A stretch of DNA of 54,015 bases from Bradyrhizobium sp. (lineage in GTDB: Bacteria; Pseudomonadota; Alphaproteobacteria; Rhizobiales; Xanthobacteraceae). The notes beneath the pieces are model-generated. The model was not told the origin of the DNA. It ran no database searches and saw nothing but the letters and a program-made list of their open reading frames with translations. This document shows, one piece after another, positions 40,984 through 51,060 of the stretch (position 1 is the stretch's first letter; each line of letters begins with the position of its first letter). The stretch lies in contig NZ_DAHUXJ010000121.1 of NCBI RefSeq assembly GCF_027307225.1, positions 1 through 54,015 on the forward strand, read 5' to 3'. A program made the position numbers and the translations under genes.

Positions 40984-41898
40984 TTATAATTTGAGATCGT
41001 GTCCGGTGACGCGACGATAGGCTTCGAGATAACGCCTGCTGGTCGCATCCACGACACTGGCCGGCAGCGGTGGCGGCGGCGCCTCGCCGTTCCAGCGGCG
41101 GGCATGGCGCTCGACATCGAGATAATCGCGCAACGGCTGCTTGTCGAAACTCGGTTGCGGCTGGCCGGCTTTGTAGACGTCGGCGGCCCAGAAACGCGAA
41201 CTGTCCGGCGTCATCACCTCGTCGATCAGGATGATTCGGCCGTCGGCGTCGCGTCCGAACTCGAACTTGGTGTCGGCGATGATGATGCCGTGCACGCGGC
41301 TGATTTTTTCGCCGCGCGTGTAGACGGCACGCGTCATGCTTTCCAGCGCCTCAGTGACGTCACTGCCGACAATCTCGCGCATCCGCTTGACCGTGATGTT
41401 TTCGTCATGGCCGCTCTCGGCCTTGGTGGCGGGGCTGAAGATCGCGGGCGTCAGCTTGCCACTTTCGAGAAGACCAGGCGCGAGTTTCTCGCCGGCCAGC
41501 GTGCCCTGTCCGACATATTCCCTCCAGGCCGAGCCGGAGAGATAGCCGCGGATCACGCATTCGATCGGAAATACTTTCGTCCGCTTGGACAACATCGCGC
41601 GTCCCAGAAGCGAAGCGCGATGGTCTTTCAGCGCAGGCACCTCGCGGATGATGGTGTCGGCATCGGCGCTGATCATGTGATGCGGCACCACGCCTTCCAG
41701 TTGCTTGAACCACCAGGCGCTGATCTGCGTCAGCACCGCGCCCTTCATCGGGATGGTCTCGGCCATCACGATGTCGAAGGCGGAGATGCGGTCGGTGGTC
41801 AAAAGCAGCACGCGGTCGTCGCCGACGCTGTAGATGTCGCGAACCTTGCCGCGCCCGATCCGCGGAAGAGGCAAGTCGCTCGCCAGCATGGTGGTCAT
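40984..41898 (-). CDS. purC: Phosphoribosylaminoimidazole-succinocarboxamide synthase (long form)
   Basis: A 304-residue SAICAR synthetase, step 8 of purine synthesis, joining CAIR and aspartate with [29 protein letters not shown] at the N terminus and [16 protein letters not shown] plus [12 protein letters not shown] are diagnostic. It is longer than the typical 240-255-residue bacterial PurC and has the layout of the yeast Ade1 type; it is separate from purS/purQ/purL. The ATG at 41898 is preferred (MTTMLASDL). It lies 44 bp after a pirin gene on the same strand. Confidence 0.93.
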   Translation of the reverse strand: MTTMLASDLPLPRIGRGKVRDIYSVGDDRVLLLTTDRISAFDIVMAETIPMKGAVLTQISAWWFKQLEGVVPHHMISADADTIIREVPALKDHRASLLGRAMLSKRTKVFPIECVIRGYLSGSAWREYVGQGTLAGEKLAPGLLESGKLTPAIFSPATKAESGHDENITVKRMREIVGSDVTEALESMTRAVYTRGEKISRVHGIIIADTKFEFGRDADGRIILIDEVMTPDSSRFWAADVYKAGQPQPSFDKQPLRDYLDVERHARRWNGEAPPPPLPASVVDATSRRYLEAYRRVTGHDLKL

Positions 41899-41942
41899 GG
41901 ACACTACTTTCAAAAACGGACGTGCGCCGGGATGAGAGAAGG

Positions 41943-42860
41943 TCACTCCGGCAGCGGAATGAACTCGTGTTCGTTGGGGACAGGCGCAAAGCGACCGGAC
42001 TTCCAGTCCTGCTTGGCCTGCTCGATCCGCTCTTTACTGGATGAAACGAAGTTCCACCAGATATGACGCGGACCTTCGAGCGCATCTCCACCGAGAAACA
42101 TCATCCGCGTCGGCCTGAGCGTTTTGACCGTGATGCGGTCGCCGGGCCGGAACACCAGTAGCCGCGGACCCTCATAGCGGTCGCCCGCGATCTCGATCTC
42201 GCCGTCCACCACATAGATCGCCCGTTCCTCCTGGTTGGGATCGAGCGGTACGTTGACGCCGGTGTCCGCTGTCACCTCGACATAGAACCACGGCGAGACC
42301 ATTGCGACCGGCGAGGTCGCGCCGAAGGCGCTGCCGGCGATGACCCGCGTCGAAATACCGCGATCGGTCACGGTCGGAAGATCCGTTGCCGCATAATGCT
42401 GGAAGGTCGGCGCGATCTCCTCCTTGGCCGCAGGCAGCGCGATCCAGCTCTGCAGGCCCAGCATCTTCTGGCCGTTCTGGCGCTGAAGGTCCGGCGTGCG
42501 CTCGGAATGGGCGATGCCGCGGCCCGCCGTCATCAGGTTCATGGCGCCGGGCTGGATCTCCCGGACGTTGCCCTCGCTATCGCGGTGCATGATGCTGCCG
42601 TCGAACAGGTAGCTGACGGTGGCAAGCCCGATATGGGGATGCGGGCGCACGTCCATGCCCTTGCCGGACAGGAACTGCACCGGGCCGAAATGATCGAAGA
42701 AAATGAACGGGCCGACCATCTGCCGTTTGCCGTGAGGCAGCGCGCGGCGGACCTCAAAGCCGTCGCCGAGGTCGCGGGTGCGCGGCACGATGACCAGTTC
42801 CAGCGCATCGCACGAGTGGGAATCGCCAAGGACCGGATCGTTCGAGGGTTGCCAGCTCAT
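41943..42860 (-). CDS. Pirin-family protein
   Basis: A 305-residue bicupin. The metal-binding N-terminal cupin has [27 protein letters not shown] with the paired histidines, then [12 protein letters not shown]; the C-terminal half has [16 protein letters not shown] and the [20 protein letters not shown] block typical of pirins. Some homologues act as quercetin 2,3-dioxygenases. It ends 12 bp before the Rieske oxygenase gene's neighbour boundary and is read in the same direction, so co-transcription with that oxygenase is likely. Confidence 0.93.
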   Translation of the reverse strand: MSWQPSNDPVLGDSHSCDALELVIVPRTRDLGDGFEVRRALPHGKRQMVGPFIFFDHFGPVQFLSGKGMDVRPHPHIGLATVSYLFDGSIMHRDSEGNVREIQPGAMNLMTAGRGIAHSERTPDLQRQNGQKMLGLQSWIALPAAKEEIAPTFQHYAATDLPTVTDRGISTRVIAGSAFGATSPVAMVSPWFYVEVTADTGVNVPLDPNQEERAIYVVDGEIEIAGDRYEGPRLLVFRPGDRITVKTLRPTRMMFLGGDALEGPRHIWWNFVSSSKERIEQAKQDWKSGRFAPVPNEHEFIPLPE

Positions 42861-42872
42861 TTCCTTCTCCGT

Positions 42873-44210
42873 TCACTCCGCCGCGGCGATGTATTGCTGT
42901 CCGACATAACCAGCGGGATCGCCGAACCGTTCGATCATCACCGCAGGCAGGTCCTTTTCCTTGTGCGTCACGCATCCACCCGAGCGCACCGCATAGCGCG
43001 CCTGATGCGCAAGATGCGGCGGCGCGGTGCCTTCCAGGAGTTCACGCGCCGTCTCCATGATCAGCTTGCGGAAGTGCATGATGCCGAGATCGGTGGGGCC
43101 GAGATGCTCACGGGTCCGATCGGCGATCGGACCCTGGCTATCCTGGACGGCCGCATCCTGCTCGGAGACGCCCTTGATGCCGGTATAGCTTTTGGTCTTC
43201 TGAAGCTTGCGGTCGATCAGGTAGTCGTTCGACTTGTTGCGCAGCGGCACATAATTCTCGTCGACGTCGGCGATCACGCCATGGCCATGCGAATAGGCCT
43301 CGCGTTCGGCCGATGTCAGCGGGCGCTCTGGATTCCACGCATAGGTGTAGATCCAGCAACTGGTGTCGGTCACCGGCACAAAGCTCTGGCCGAAGATGCT
43401 GTCGCCCGGCATCGCGCTCGGCGCGTAGCTGTGCACCGGCATCAGAAATTGCGCGATCCGCCAATAGATATTGTCGTCACTGGCGATGCGGCCGCCGGCG
43501 ATCGTCAACCCGGCCTCATGCGGGTTGATCTTGATCACGGGCCGCGGGTCTTGCGCGATCCAGCGCATGTGGTCGGTGCTCACGCGCGAGATCGGATTGA
43601 TGAAATGCTTCTTGATGTCGAGGATTTCGTCTTCGTCCTTGTCGAACGCCAGATGCGCGAAGGTGAAATGCGCGGTATCGATCGAACCTTCCAGCGCCTG
43701 CACCCAGTTGCAGTCCTGCCATTTCTTGCTGACGAAGCGATGCGATGCAGGCACCAGCGCCATTTCCAGCGCGGGCAGTTCCGGCACCTCGCCCGCGGGT
43801 CCCATATAGGCCCAGATCATCTCGCCCCATTCGCGCACGGGATATGACTTGATTCGGATCAGGTCCTTGGCGCTAAGGTCCGGATAGGAGGTCGGCATGT
43901 CCATGCACTGGCCGTCGGTGTCGAACTTCCAGCCGTGATAGACGCAGCGGATGCCGCATTCCTCGACGCGGCCGAGCCAGAGATTGGCGCCGCGATGCGG
44001 ACAATACTGGTCGATGACGCCGACCACGCCTCTGGTGTCGCGGAACGCGAGCAGTTCCTCGCCCATCACCACGATCTTCTTTGGTGGTCCGTCGGCTTCC
44101 GGCAATTCCTTAGACAACAGCACAGGAAGCCAGAAACGCCGGAGCAGGTCGCCCATCGGTGTGCCGGCGTCGCTTTGGGTGAGAAAGCGGTTGTCCTCCG
44201 CACGGAGCAT
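42873..44210 (-). CDS. Rieske non-heme iron oxygenase, catalytic (alpha) subunit
   Basis: A 445-residue ring-hydroxylating or demethylating oxygenase of the phthalate/vanillate-type group. The Rieske [2Fe-2S] ligands are Cys70 and His72 in YCPHRGANLWLG and Cys89 and His92 in IRCVYHGWKF. The mononuclear iron site lies in the C-terminal domain around GSIDTAHFTFAHLAF. No reductase or ferredoxin gene is adjacent, so an unlinked partner must supply electrons. Substrate unknown. It is followed by the pirin gene after 12 bp. Confidence 0.93.
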   Translation of the reverse strand: MLRAEDNRFLTQSDAGTPMGDLLRRFWLPVLLSKELPEADGPPKKIVVMGEELLAFRDTRGVVGVIDQYCPHRGANLWLGRVEECGIRCVYHGWKFDTDGQCMDMPTSYPDLSAKDLIRIKSYPVREWGEMIWAYMGPAGEVPELPALEMALVPASHRFVSKKWQDCNWVQALEGSIDTAHFTFAHLAFDKDEDEILDIKKHFINPISRVSTDHMRWIAQDPRPVIKINPHEAGLTIAGGRIASDDNIYWRIAQFLMPVHSYAPSAMPGDSIFGQSFVPVTDTSCWIYTYAWNPERPLTSAEREAYSHGHGVIADVDENYVPLRNKSNDYLIDRKLQKTKSYTGIKGVSEQDAAVQDSQGPIADRTREHLGPTDLGIMHFRKLIMETARELLEGTAPPHLAHQARYAVRSGGCVTHKEKDLPAVMIERFGDPAGYVGQQYIAAAE

Positions 44211-44348
44211 GGCGCGCCTCCGAGGTTTAGGGTCTTTTGGCCAAGCTTGGCTCAGCGCAAGCGGGCCGTCAACGCAACTTGTCGTTCCCGCGGTGTCATC
44301 TCTCAGCAGTCGTTGCGAGGGTGAAAGCGACGAGGCAATCCACTCTCG

Positions 44349-44386
44349 TCATGGCCGGGCTTGACCGATCAAGTCCGGGCATGACG
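44349..44386. repeat. Short REP-like inverted repeat (ccgggc type)
   Basis: GTCATGGCCGGGCTTGACC followed by a short loop and AAGTCCGGGCATGAC. It is a reduced relative of 21848-21951. Confidence 0.7.
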
Positions 44387-44449
44387 GACTGCGTCCGCAT
44401 CGACAGCTCAGACACATCTTTGCGCTCCCGCGGCACATTAGCACCCGAG

Positions 44450-44910
44450 TTCTTGCAAAATTTTGTCCCTCGGAAAAATCAGAGGGCGCGCGGGAATGCC
44501 GGGTGCTGGCCGCACCCACAGCCTCGCACGCAAAGTAGAAAAGCGTACGAGTTAGTCACCGCAGGTCCGCCAAAATCGTCCGGCATTCCCCGCGCGGCTG
44601 GTTTTACGGCTTATTCCACGCTCTCCCCGGCGATCGGGCTTGTTGTCACCGTCCCCGCGCAATGCAAAGCATTGTCGCGAGTTGATACCAGCGTCGAGAT
44701 ATCAGGACCACGTGGCTTCGCCGTCCGCGACGATGCGCATTCGTCTGTTGCGCCGCCGCGTCCACCGCATCTTCCGCCCAACGTTTAGTGACGATCGCGA
44801 AACGCCCCTCATCTCGGGCGGAAGACGCGCGAAGAAGTGCCAGTGATTTGCCCGACGTCGCAAGGAAAACGATCTGCGACAGATTGGCACGACGGGCAAA
44901 TCAGGTGTGG
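44450..44910. repeat. Long dispersed Bradyrhizobium-type interspersed repeat, degenerate
   Basis: Three-frame translation contains phrases such as KAYELVT, GFTAYSTLSPAIGL and FAVRDDAH that I recall from spurious ORFs scattered between genes in Bradyrhizobium and Rhodopseudomonas. Near its right end is an inverted pair GATTTGCCCG (44845) / CGGGCAAATC (ending 44902). Recognition is from memory; the copy number cannot be checked here. Confidence 0.5.
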
Positions 44911-44962
44911 CGCAAGAATCGTCAGATCGCCACTGTCAATGACGGCGCGTGCCCCCGACGCC

Positions 44963-45071
44963 GTCATTCCGGGGCGCGAGTGCAACGAGCGAGCCCGGAA
45001 TCCATTTCTCCCAGTATTGACGTGCAACGATGGATTCCGGGCCTGCGCCTAACGGCGCATCCCGGAATGAC
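44963..45071. repeat. Dispersed REP-like palindrome (GTCATTCCGGG type), copy 2
   Basis: 109 bp, matching the copy at 22652-22760 nearly throughout: GTCATTCCGGGGCGCGAGTG at one end, CGCATCCCGGAATGAC at the other, with ATGGATTCCGGGCCTGCGCC inside. Both lie just beyond the 3' end of a gene. Confidence 0.88.
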
Positions 45072-45117
45072 GAAAGATGGAATTGGTTCGCCGCATCCGC
45101 TCCCCTCAATGACAGTC

Positions 45118-45903
45118 TTACGCCGGATCCATGCCCTTGGACTTGAGCACGGCTTTGCCACTCGGACCGGTCAGAAGCTCGATCAGCGCCTTGGCGGCCG
45201 CCGGATCCTTGGCTGAGGATCCGATCCCTGCCGCGAAAGTGATCTGGCTGTTGAATTCGCCGGGCAACGGACCGACCACACGCGTTCCCGGTACCGCCGC
45301 GATCTCCGAGGCCTGCGCTACGGCCATTTCGGCCTCGCCCTTGGCGACGAGTTCGCCGGATTCCGCACCCGGCACCAGGATGGTTTTTTGCTTCATCTGC
45401 TCAGTAAGACCTAAGCGATCAATGACCCTGGCCATATGGACGCCGCTGGCGCCGCCCTTGGCCGGATCGGCGTAGGAAATCGACTTGGTGGCGAGCAGCG
45501 CCGCTTTGAGCTTTTCCGGCGTAGAGATGTCGGGTAGGGCCGCACCGGCGCGGACGCCGACGGCGACATAGGAGGTCCCGAGGTCGACGACGCTCTCCTT
45601 GGCAACCTTGCCCTGGCCTTCCAGGTCGTTGAGAACCGGGCGCGACAGGATCATCACGTCGGCGGTTTCACCCGCATCGATCTTCTTCTTCAGGTTGGCA
45701 ATCGTGCTGTAGACGATGGTGAGATGGTTGCCGCCGGCCTCATTTTTCGGGGCAAGCTGGTCGAGCGTCGGCGTGAGCGCGACCGTGCTCATGACCTTCA
45801 CCTCGGCGGCGCGCGCACCGGTCGCCGACGTTGCCAGCGCCAATAGCAGCGAACATCCAAATGCTACCGCAATCGCGGTTCGGCTGATGATGCGTTTGCT
45901 CAT
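45118..45903 (-). CDS. ModA-like periplasmic substrate-binding protein (orphan)
   Basis: A 261-residue binding protein of the molybdate/tungstate-type ABC family. A signal peptide (TAIAVAFGCSLLLALATSATGARA) precedes VKVMSTVALTPTLDQLAP. The fold signature ETADVMILSRPVLNDLEGQG, SISYADPAKGGASGVHMARV and the C-terminal AAAKALIELLTGPSGKAVLKSKGMDP are present. Ligand identity is uncertain because no modB/modC permease or ATPase genes flank it. The ATG at 45903 with GAGGAG upstream is chosen over the longer frame. Confidence 0.85.
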   Translation of the reverse strand: MSKRIISRTAIAVAFGCSLLLALATSATGARAAEVKVMSTVALTPTLDQLAPKNEAGGNHLTIVYSTIANLKKKIDAGETADVMILSRPVLNDLEGQGKVAKESVVDLGTSYVAVGVRAGAALPDISTPEKLKAALLATKSISYADPAKGGASGVHMARVIDRLGLTEQMKQKTILVPGAESGELVAKGEAEMAVAQASEIAAVPGTRVVGPLPGEFNSQITFAAGIGSSAKDPAAAKALIELLTGPSGKAVLKSKGMDPA

Positions 45904-46024
45904 GATGGTGGCTCCTCGTTTGCCCATTCCATCATAGCCGATGCGTTGCCGGGGTAGTAGAGGCGGCTCCCCGATCTGCTTCGAGGCGGTCATTTCCGTG
46001 ACCGCCTCGCCTTGTTGCGAGCCG

Positions 46025-48028
46025 TCAGGCTGCGCGGACCGACGCAAGGAATTTCGAGACTTCGGACCTGAGCCGGCCGGAATCGGTCGACAATGTCTGC
46101 GCGGCCGACAGCACCTGCGACGATGCCGAACCGGTTTCCGCCGCGCCGCGCTGAACGTCCGCGATGTTGGAAGACACTTGCTGCGTGCCCGTCGCCGCCT
46201 GCTGCACGTTGCGGGCGATCTCCTGGGTGGCCGCGCCTTGCTCCTCCACGGCCGCCGCGATGGCCGAAGAGATTTCGGAAAGCTTCTCGATCGTGCCGCT
46301 GATTTCCCGGATGGCTCCGACGGAGTCCTCCGTTGCGGCCTGAATGCCGCTGATCTGCTGGCTGATTTCGCCGGTTGCCTTCGACGTTTGTTCGGCGAGC
46401 GCCTTCACTTCCGATGCCACGACGGCAAAACCGCGACCGGCTTCGCCGGCACGGGCCGCTTCAATGGTGGCGTTGAGCGCGAGCAGGTTGGTCTGCCCCG
46501 CGATGGTGTTGATCAACTCGACGACGTCGCCGATACGGGTTGCGGCCTTGGAGAGCTCACCGACCCGCGCCGTCGTATTGTGCGCCTGGTCGACCGCCGC
46601 GCCGGCCATTTTCGTGGATTCCAGCACCTGCCGGCTGATCTCGCTGATCGACGAGGAAAGCTCTTCCGTCGCGCTGGCGACGGACTGCACGTTAGCGGAC
46701 GCTTCCTCGGAAGCTCCGGCCACGGTGGTCGCGAGCTCCTGGGCGTGGTCTGCCTGCGAAGTCATGGTGCGGGCGGACGCCTCGAGCTGGCTCGACGCAG
46801 CCGAGACGGTGTGGACGATCGCGCCGACGGCTTCCTCGAAGCCGTTGGCGAGCTTCTGCATGTCTTCCTTGCGCTGGCGCGCGACGACTTCGTCCTGCCT
46901 GATCTTGGCTTCGGCTTCGTCGTGGGCTTTCTGCTCGGCCTTGACCTTGAAATCCGAGACAGCGTGCGCCATGTCGGCGATCTCGTCGCGGCGGTCCAGT
47001 CCGGGCAGCACCACGTCGAAATTGCCAGCGGCGAGCTCCTTCATGCCCGAAGTGAGCCCGGCCAGCGGCCGAATGATGCCACGCGCGATGAAGAAGGCGA
47101 TCACCAATCCGAGCAGCACGGCGGCGCCGGCGACGATTTCCTGGGCCGAGATCGTGCCGGCGATGCGGCCGTCGGTCTCGGCGACGGTTGAGACGAAGCG
47201 GGTGTCGGTCTCGGACTTTATCTTCCCCATGCTCTCGATCGCGCCAACGATCGCCGGAGTAATGGCCTTGTAATAGAGCTCGTCGGCTCGAACGATATTG
47301 GGGCCGGTCTTCTCGAAGGCCTCGCCGTATTTGGTCAGGCCGGTCTTCACCGCGGCAAGCAGGGCGGCGAGATTAGCCGGCAGCTCCGATTTTTCGATGC
47401 GGGCGACATCCTGTTGCGCCTTGGCGAGACTGATCTTGAACGTCTCGATGCCTTTGGCGTTGCGGGTTGCGAGCATCCGCCAGTTGGCGATGCGCACGAG
47501 CAGAACCTTGGTTTCAAGCGCGATTGCGTCGGACGCGAACGGCGTCCCGGTGGCGCCAGCGACGAATATGGCGACGTCTTCCGCCATCTTGTCGCCATCG
47601 GTAAACAGCAGCGCGCGTCCCGCCTGCATATGCTTGACGGCGTCAGCAAGCTTCGCGCGATTGGCTTTCAGCTGGTTGATATCGCCGATCACGCGCTCGT
47701 ATTCGGCTTTCCGTTCTTCGAAACGCGTCGTTGCAGAGGCATCCTCGAGCAACGCGACGACAGCGCCCATCCGTTTGTCGGCGTCCGCCAGCGAGGCCTC
47801 GTCCTGATCGAACGAATAGCGCAGAAGCCCGCGGCGAATGGCTTGCAGATGCGTCGTCATTTCGCCGACCCGAACGGAGATTTTCGACTGCTGTGTCATC
47901 AGCTCGACGGAATCTCTGATGCTGCCGAGCTGCAAGAAGCCGATCGCAGCAAGGACCGCAGTCGCGGCGACAAGGATGCCGAACCCTGCATAAAGCCGGC
48001 CACTGATTCGAAGATGAGGAAGCGTCAC
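46025..48028 (-). CDS. Methyl-accepting chemotaxis protein
   Basis: A 667-residue transmembrane chemoreceptor. Helix 1 ([22 protein letters not shown]) and helix 2 ([21 protein letters not shown], about residue 305) bracket a periplasmic helical sensor domain; a HAMP domain follows ([26 protein letters not shown]). The cytoplasmic signalling hairpin contains the conserved tip [29 protein letters not shown]. The start is taken as the GTG at 48028, with AAAGGATG upstream; residues upstream in the frame look non-coding. No CheA/CheW genes are nearby. Confidence 0.92.
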   Translation of the reverse strand: MTLPHLRISGRLYAGFGILVAATAVLAAIGFLQLGSIRDSVELMTQQSKISVRVGEMTTHLQAIRRGLLRYSFDQDEASLADADKRMGAVVALLEDASATTRFEERKAEYERVIGDINQLKANRAKLADAVKHMQAGRALLFTDGDKMAEDVAIFVAGATGTPFASDAIALETKVLLVRIANWRMLATRNAKGIETFKISLAKAQQDVARIEKSELPANLAALLAAVKTGLTKYGEAFEKTGPNIVRADELYYKAITPAIVGAIESMGKIKSETDTRFVSTVAETDGRIAGTISAQEIVAGAAVLLGLVIAFFIARGIIRPLAGLTSGMKELAAGNFDVVLPGLDRRDEIADMAHAVSDFKVKAEQKAHDEAEAKIRQDEVVARQRKEDMQKLANGFEEAVGAIVHTVSAASSQLEASARTMTSQADHAQELATTVAGASEEASANVQSVASATEELSSSISEISRQVLESTKMAGAAVDQAHNTTARVGELSKAATRIGDVVELINTIAGQTNLLALNATIEAARAGEAGRGFAVVASEVKALAEQTSKATGEISQQISGIQAATEDSVGAIREISGTIEKLSEISSAIAAAVEEQGAATQEIARNVQQAATGTQQVSSNIADVQRGAAETGSASSQVLSAAQTLSTDSGRLRSEVSKFLASVRAA

Positions 48029-48309
48029 GATGCCATCCTTTGAAAAATCGAAAAATTTGTCCGAACGTTGGCTTGTCTCGTTGAAAGGCGAACCAAGTTG
48101 GCCAACAGCCTTGCATCGCAACGGTTGAGATATGGTGAACATTTGTGTAACGCGACCCGCGTTCGGCTGATTGGCGGCCGCTTGCTGTGGCGTTGAACGC
48201 CTCCTGCGTCACCGGGTGAAAAGACATCCGTGATTTTACGGAAGAAATGCTGGCGGACGCGACGTTACGTCGCTACCGGCCGCAACGTTCCGCGCAGGTC
48301 TACTCCGGC

Positions 48310-49209
48310 TCACCGCGCCAGCCAATTCTGCACGAATTGCCCGGCGCGCGCGATCGCCTCGCGGCCCTCGGGCAGGATGCGGGCATAGAGATGCCAGGCG
48401 TGCGGCATGCGGGGCCAGACCTCGATCTCTGCATCGCACCCCGTTGCTTTCAATCGTTCAGCCATTCGCAACGAGTCGTCGCGCAGGATCTCGTCGCCGC
48501 CGACTTGAATGAGCGTCGGCGGCAAGCCGGCCGCATCCCCATAAAGCGGCGAGGCGTAAGGATGGCGTGCGTCGGCGCCAGCCAGGTAACAATCGACGAG
48601 CGCGGGAAGCCGCGCGGCATCCATCATCGGATCGGCCGCAGCATTGCTCTGTAGCGATGGCCCGGTCAAAGCGAGATCGGTCCAGGGCGAGATGGCGACC
48701 GCGGCGGCTGGCAGCGGCAGGCCTTCATCGCGCATCCGGTAGAGCGTGGCGAGCGCGAGACCGCCGCCGGCGGAGTCGCCGACGACAGCGATTCGTTTTG
48801 GATCGATACGTTTCGCAAGCCAACGATACACCGTGACTGCATCGTCGAGCGCGGCCGGAAACGGATGCTCCGGAGCCAGCCGGTAATCGAAGTACAGCAC
48901 CGACGCGCGAGCCACGGCGCCAAGCCGCCAGGTGAAGTCGCGGTAGAGCGGCGCGGTGCCGATCACGTAGCCGCCGCCATGAAAATGCAGAACACAAGCA
49001 TCCTCGCGCGCTTGCGGGGCAATGATCCGCACGGCGTTGACGCCGCCGGCATCGAGCGTCTCGGTGCGTGTTCCCCTCGATGGGCCGGGCACGAGGGGCT
49101 CGAGCCGCCGCAAACGGCGGCGGGCCGTTTCAAGATCGAGCTCGCGGTGCTTGCCGCTCGGCTTGAACAGGCGCAAGGCCAGTCGCAGGAGTTCCGCTCT
49201 CAGGCTCAT
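48310..49209 (-). CDS. Alpha/beta hydrolase (hormone-sensitive lipase-type esterase)
   Basis: A 299-residue esterase of family IV. The oxyanion motif HFHGGGYVIGT (about residues 74-84) and the nucleophile elbow GDSAGGGLA (about 144-152) are clear; the acid and His are in ARHPYASPLYGD and RMPHAWHLY. It should hydrolyse short- to medium-chain esters. It shares direction with the flavin monooxygenase and cupin genes upstream, which suggests Baeyer-Villiger-type ester formation followed by hydrolysis (inferred). Confidence 0.92.
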   Translation of the reverse strand: MSLRAELLRLALRLFKPSGKHRELDLETARRRLRRLEPLVPGPSRGTRTETLDAGGVNAVRIIAPQAREDACVLHFHGGGYVIGTAPLYRDFTWRLGAVARASVLYFDYRLAPEHPFPAALDDAVTVYRWLAKRIDPKRIAVVGDSAGGGLALATLYRMRDEGLPLPAAAVAISPWTDLALTGPSLQSNAAADPMMDAARLPALVDCYLAGADARHPYASPLYGDAAGLPPTLIQVGGDEILRDDSLRMAERLKATGCDAEIEVWPRMPHAWHLYARILPEGREAIARAGQFVQNWLAR

Positions 49210-49212
49210 GCA

Positions 49213-49379
49213 CTAGTGTCCCGGTTCTGACATTCGTATGATATCGCGGCGGGCACGTTTACGAATGTCAGAACCAAAGGGACACTAGCGATTCTATCAT
49301 TCTAGTGTGGCTTTGACTCCGACGTTCCTTCGAAGAACTCGCGGCGGCACCGGAAGGAACGTCAGGGTCGCCACACTGG
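49213..49379 (-). repeat. Two-hairpin CTAG unit, T subfamily (Y 49213-49288, X 49302-49379), reverse
   Basis: Y pairs GTGTCCC/GGGACAC and GGTTCTGACATTCGTA/TACGAATGTCAGAACC with an AAA right-arm bulge. The linker CGATTCTATCATT is at 49289-49301. X has GTGTGGC/GCCACAC, an inner stem with mismatches (GACTCCGACGTTCC against GGAACGTCAGGGTC) and a TTT left-arm bulge; its right end is CTGG. It lies between the esterase and the monooxygenase genes. Confidence 0.92.
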
Positions 49380-49452
49380 GAACGCGCCGGGGCCATCAGC
49401 TGTTTCCGCTTGACCGGCTGACATTGGCAGCCCGTCCGCGCAGAAGGCGTCG

Positions 49453-50958
49453 TCAGGCCGCGTGGTAATCCGGCGCCGAGGCGAGGTACTTCGCATAGGC
49501 CTCCGCATCCGGCGGAAGAAAACGCTCGGCCAATCCGTTACGTCGGGTCTGTTTGGCGCCGATATCGGCGATCAGCTCGTCGAAATGGCGATAATGATAG
49601 GGCGCAACGCACAGGCCGCCATAGACGCCGGCGGCCGGCCGCTCGACGCGCTTGAAATGCAGCATCATCTCGATGTTGTCGCGCATCGCTTGCGCCGTCG
49701 GTTGCCGCGCCAGCCGGCCATCGGCATAGCGCACCAGCCAGTTGGCGGCGAGGTCGGCGCACAGCACCGTGCAGAACGAGGAATTGAAGCCGACGAAACC
49801 CATGTCCGGCAGGTCCGGATTGGCGATCAAGCGGTAGAGCCGGTACTGTCCGTCGGCATCGACCAGTTTGGCGCGCCAGGCTTCGGGCAAGAACGGAACG
49901 CCGAGCTTGTAGCCGATCGCAAGTACGGCGAGGTCGGCCTGCACGCGCTCGCCGCCGCTCATCACGATGGTGCCGCTCTCGTAATGATCGAACGTGCCGC
50001 GGATCGCCTTGATGCGGCCGTCGGCGACCATCGGATGGAAGTTCGGCGTTGCGATCGGCACCGAGCAATTGATGCCGTCTTCGATCCTGCCATTCGGCAC
50101 CATGTTGCATTTCTTCAGCTTGAGCTGGGCTTTCAGCAGGCTCTCCAGCCCGCGCCAGTTGGCCCAGATCATTGGCGCGGCGAGGCGGAGCGCGAGGCGT
50201 GAGGCCATGCCCGCACCCCAGCCCGGGAACATCTGTTCCTGGGCGCGGATGTAGAGAATGCGTTTGAAGTTGATGAGACCGCCGATGAAATAAGGAATAC
50301 GCCAGACCGGCTCGCGGAACACGATCGTCACCTTGCGCGCGCCCGACTTCACCGCATTCACGGCGATGTCGGTTGCCGACTTCGATCCGCCGAGCACAAC
50401 CACACGGCGACCGCTGACGAGGGAGGCGTCGTTATATCCGGAGGAATGCAGGATCCGGCCGCCCTGGGCCTTGAAATCGCTTTCGCCGGGACAATGCAGC
50501 TCCAGCGGATCGCTGAACTGGCCGGTGCAAACCGCGACAAAATCGAAATCCTCTTTCGATGTCGCCCCGCTCCTGTCGGACAGCGTCAGCATCCAGCCGG
50601 GCTTACCGTCGCCGCGTCGCGCCATGTTTTCGACTTTGGTGTTGAAGCGCAGCATGCGCTCCAGCCCAAAACTCTTCGCGTAGTCGCTGAGATAGGCATG
50701 GACCTGCGGCCCGGTCGGCCATTCCGGATAAGAGGCCGGCATCGCGCGATCCGTGTAGCGATAGAGATCCTTCGGGCTCTGGGTCTGCACCTCGGGATAG
50801 GAGCGCGCCGGCTCCCAGACACCGCCAAGGTCGGCGCTCTTCTCGATAATGGTGACGTTGTGACCGCGCGTGGAGAAGGCCTTGGCTGCAACTAGTCCGG
50901 AGACTCCGGCGCCGATCACGCACACATTTTTGGAGCTGACTATCTGACGGCTGGCCAT
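49453..50958 (-). CDS. Class B flavin-containing monooxygenase (FMO/Baeyer-Villiger type)
   Basis: A 501-residue FAD/NADPH monooxygenase. The FAD-binding dinucleotide fold VCVIGAGVSGLVAAKAF is near residue 10, the NADPH-binding fold VVVLGGSKSATDIAVNA near 175, and between them GRILHSSGY fits the GxxxHxxxY part of the FMO fingerprint; the leading Phe is shifted. It inserts oxygen into ketones or soft nucleophiles; the substrate is unknown. An alternative start is the ATG at 50976. It lies between the esterase and cupin genes and is read in the same direction. Confidence 0.92.
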   Translation of the reverse strand: MASRQIVSSKNVCVIGAGVSGLVAAKAFSTRGHNVTIIEKSADLGGVWEPARSYPEVQTQSPKDLYRYTDRAMPASYPEWPTGPQVHAYLSDYAKSFGLERMLRFNTKVENMARRGDGKPGWMLTLSDRSGATSKEDFDFVAVCTGQFSDPLELHCPGESDFKAQGGRILHSSGYNDASLVSGRRVVVLGGSKSATDIAVNAVKSGARKVTIVFREPVWRIPYFIGGLINFKRILYIRAQEQMFPGWGAGMASRLALRLAAPMIWANWRGLESLLKAQLKLKKCNMVPNGRIEDGINCSVPIATPNFHPMVADGRIKAIRGTFDHYESGTIVMSGGERVQADLAVLAIGYKLGVPFLPEAWRAKLVDADGQYRLYRLIANPDLPDMGFVGFNSSFCTVLCADLAANWLVRYADGRLARQPTAQAMRDNIEMMLHFKRVERPAAGVYGGLCVAPYHYRHFDELIADIGAKQTRRNGLAERFLPPDAEAYAKYLASAPDYHAA

Positions 50959-51060
50959 GGTTTCGCTCGCAATCATCTGTGTTGAACGCGACAGACCGCA
51001 TTCGGCCGCAAAGCGCGCGGCCGCTCGATCCCGCGGTGGTACGACGTGACGTCCGGCTTG

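Larger units (their letters stand above)
44211..45117. other. 900-bp intergenic stretch made largely of dispersed repeats
   Basis: Contains a short REP (44349-44386), a long degenerate dispersed repeat (about 44450-44910) and a REP (44963-45071). No convincing protein gene. The promoter of the Rieske gene should lie at the left end. Confidence 0.5.

Noticed and set aside
42396..43847. 483-codon plus-strand ORF over the pirin and Rieske genes
   Set aside because: Antisense shadow spanning two real genes; no recognisable domain.
44846..45052. Short ORFs over the dispersed repeats
   Set aside because: They lie within repeat DNA (44450-45071) and are typical spurious ORFs of such repeats.
45941..47191. 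416-codon plus-strand ORF over the chemoreceptor gene
   Set aside because: Low-complexity Arg/Gly/Asp-rich shadow of the well-supported chemoreceptor.
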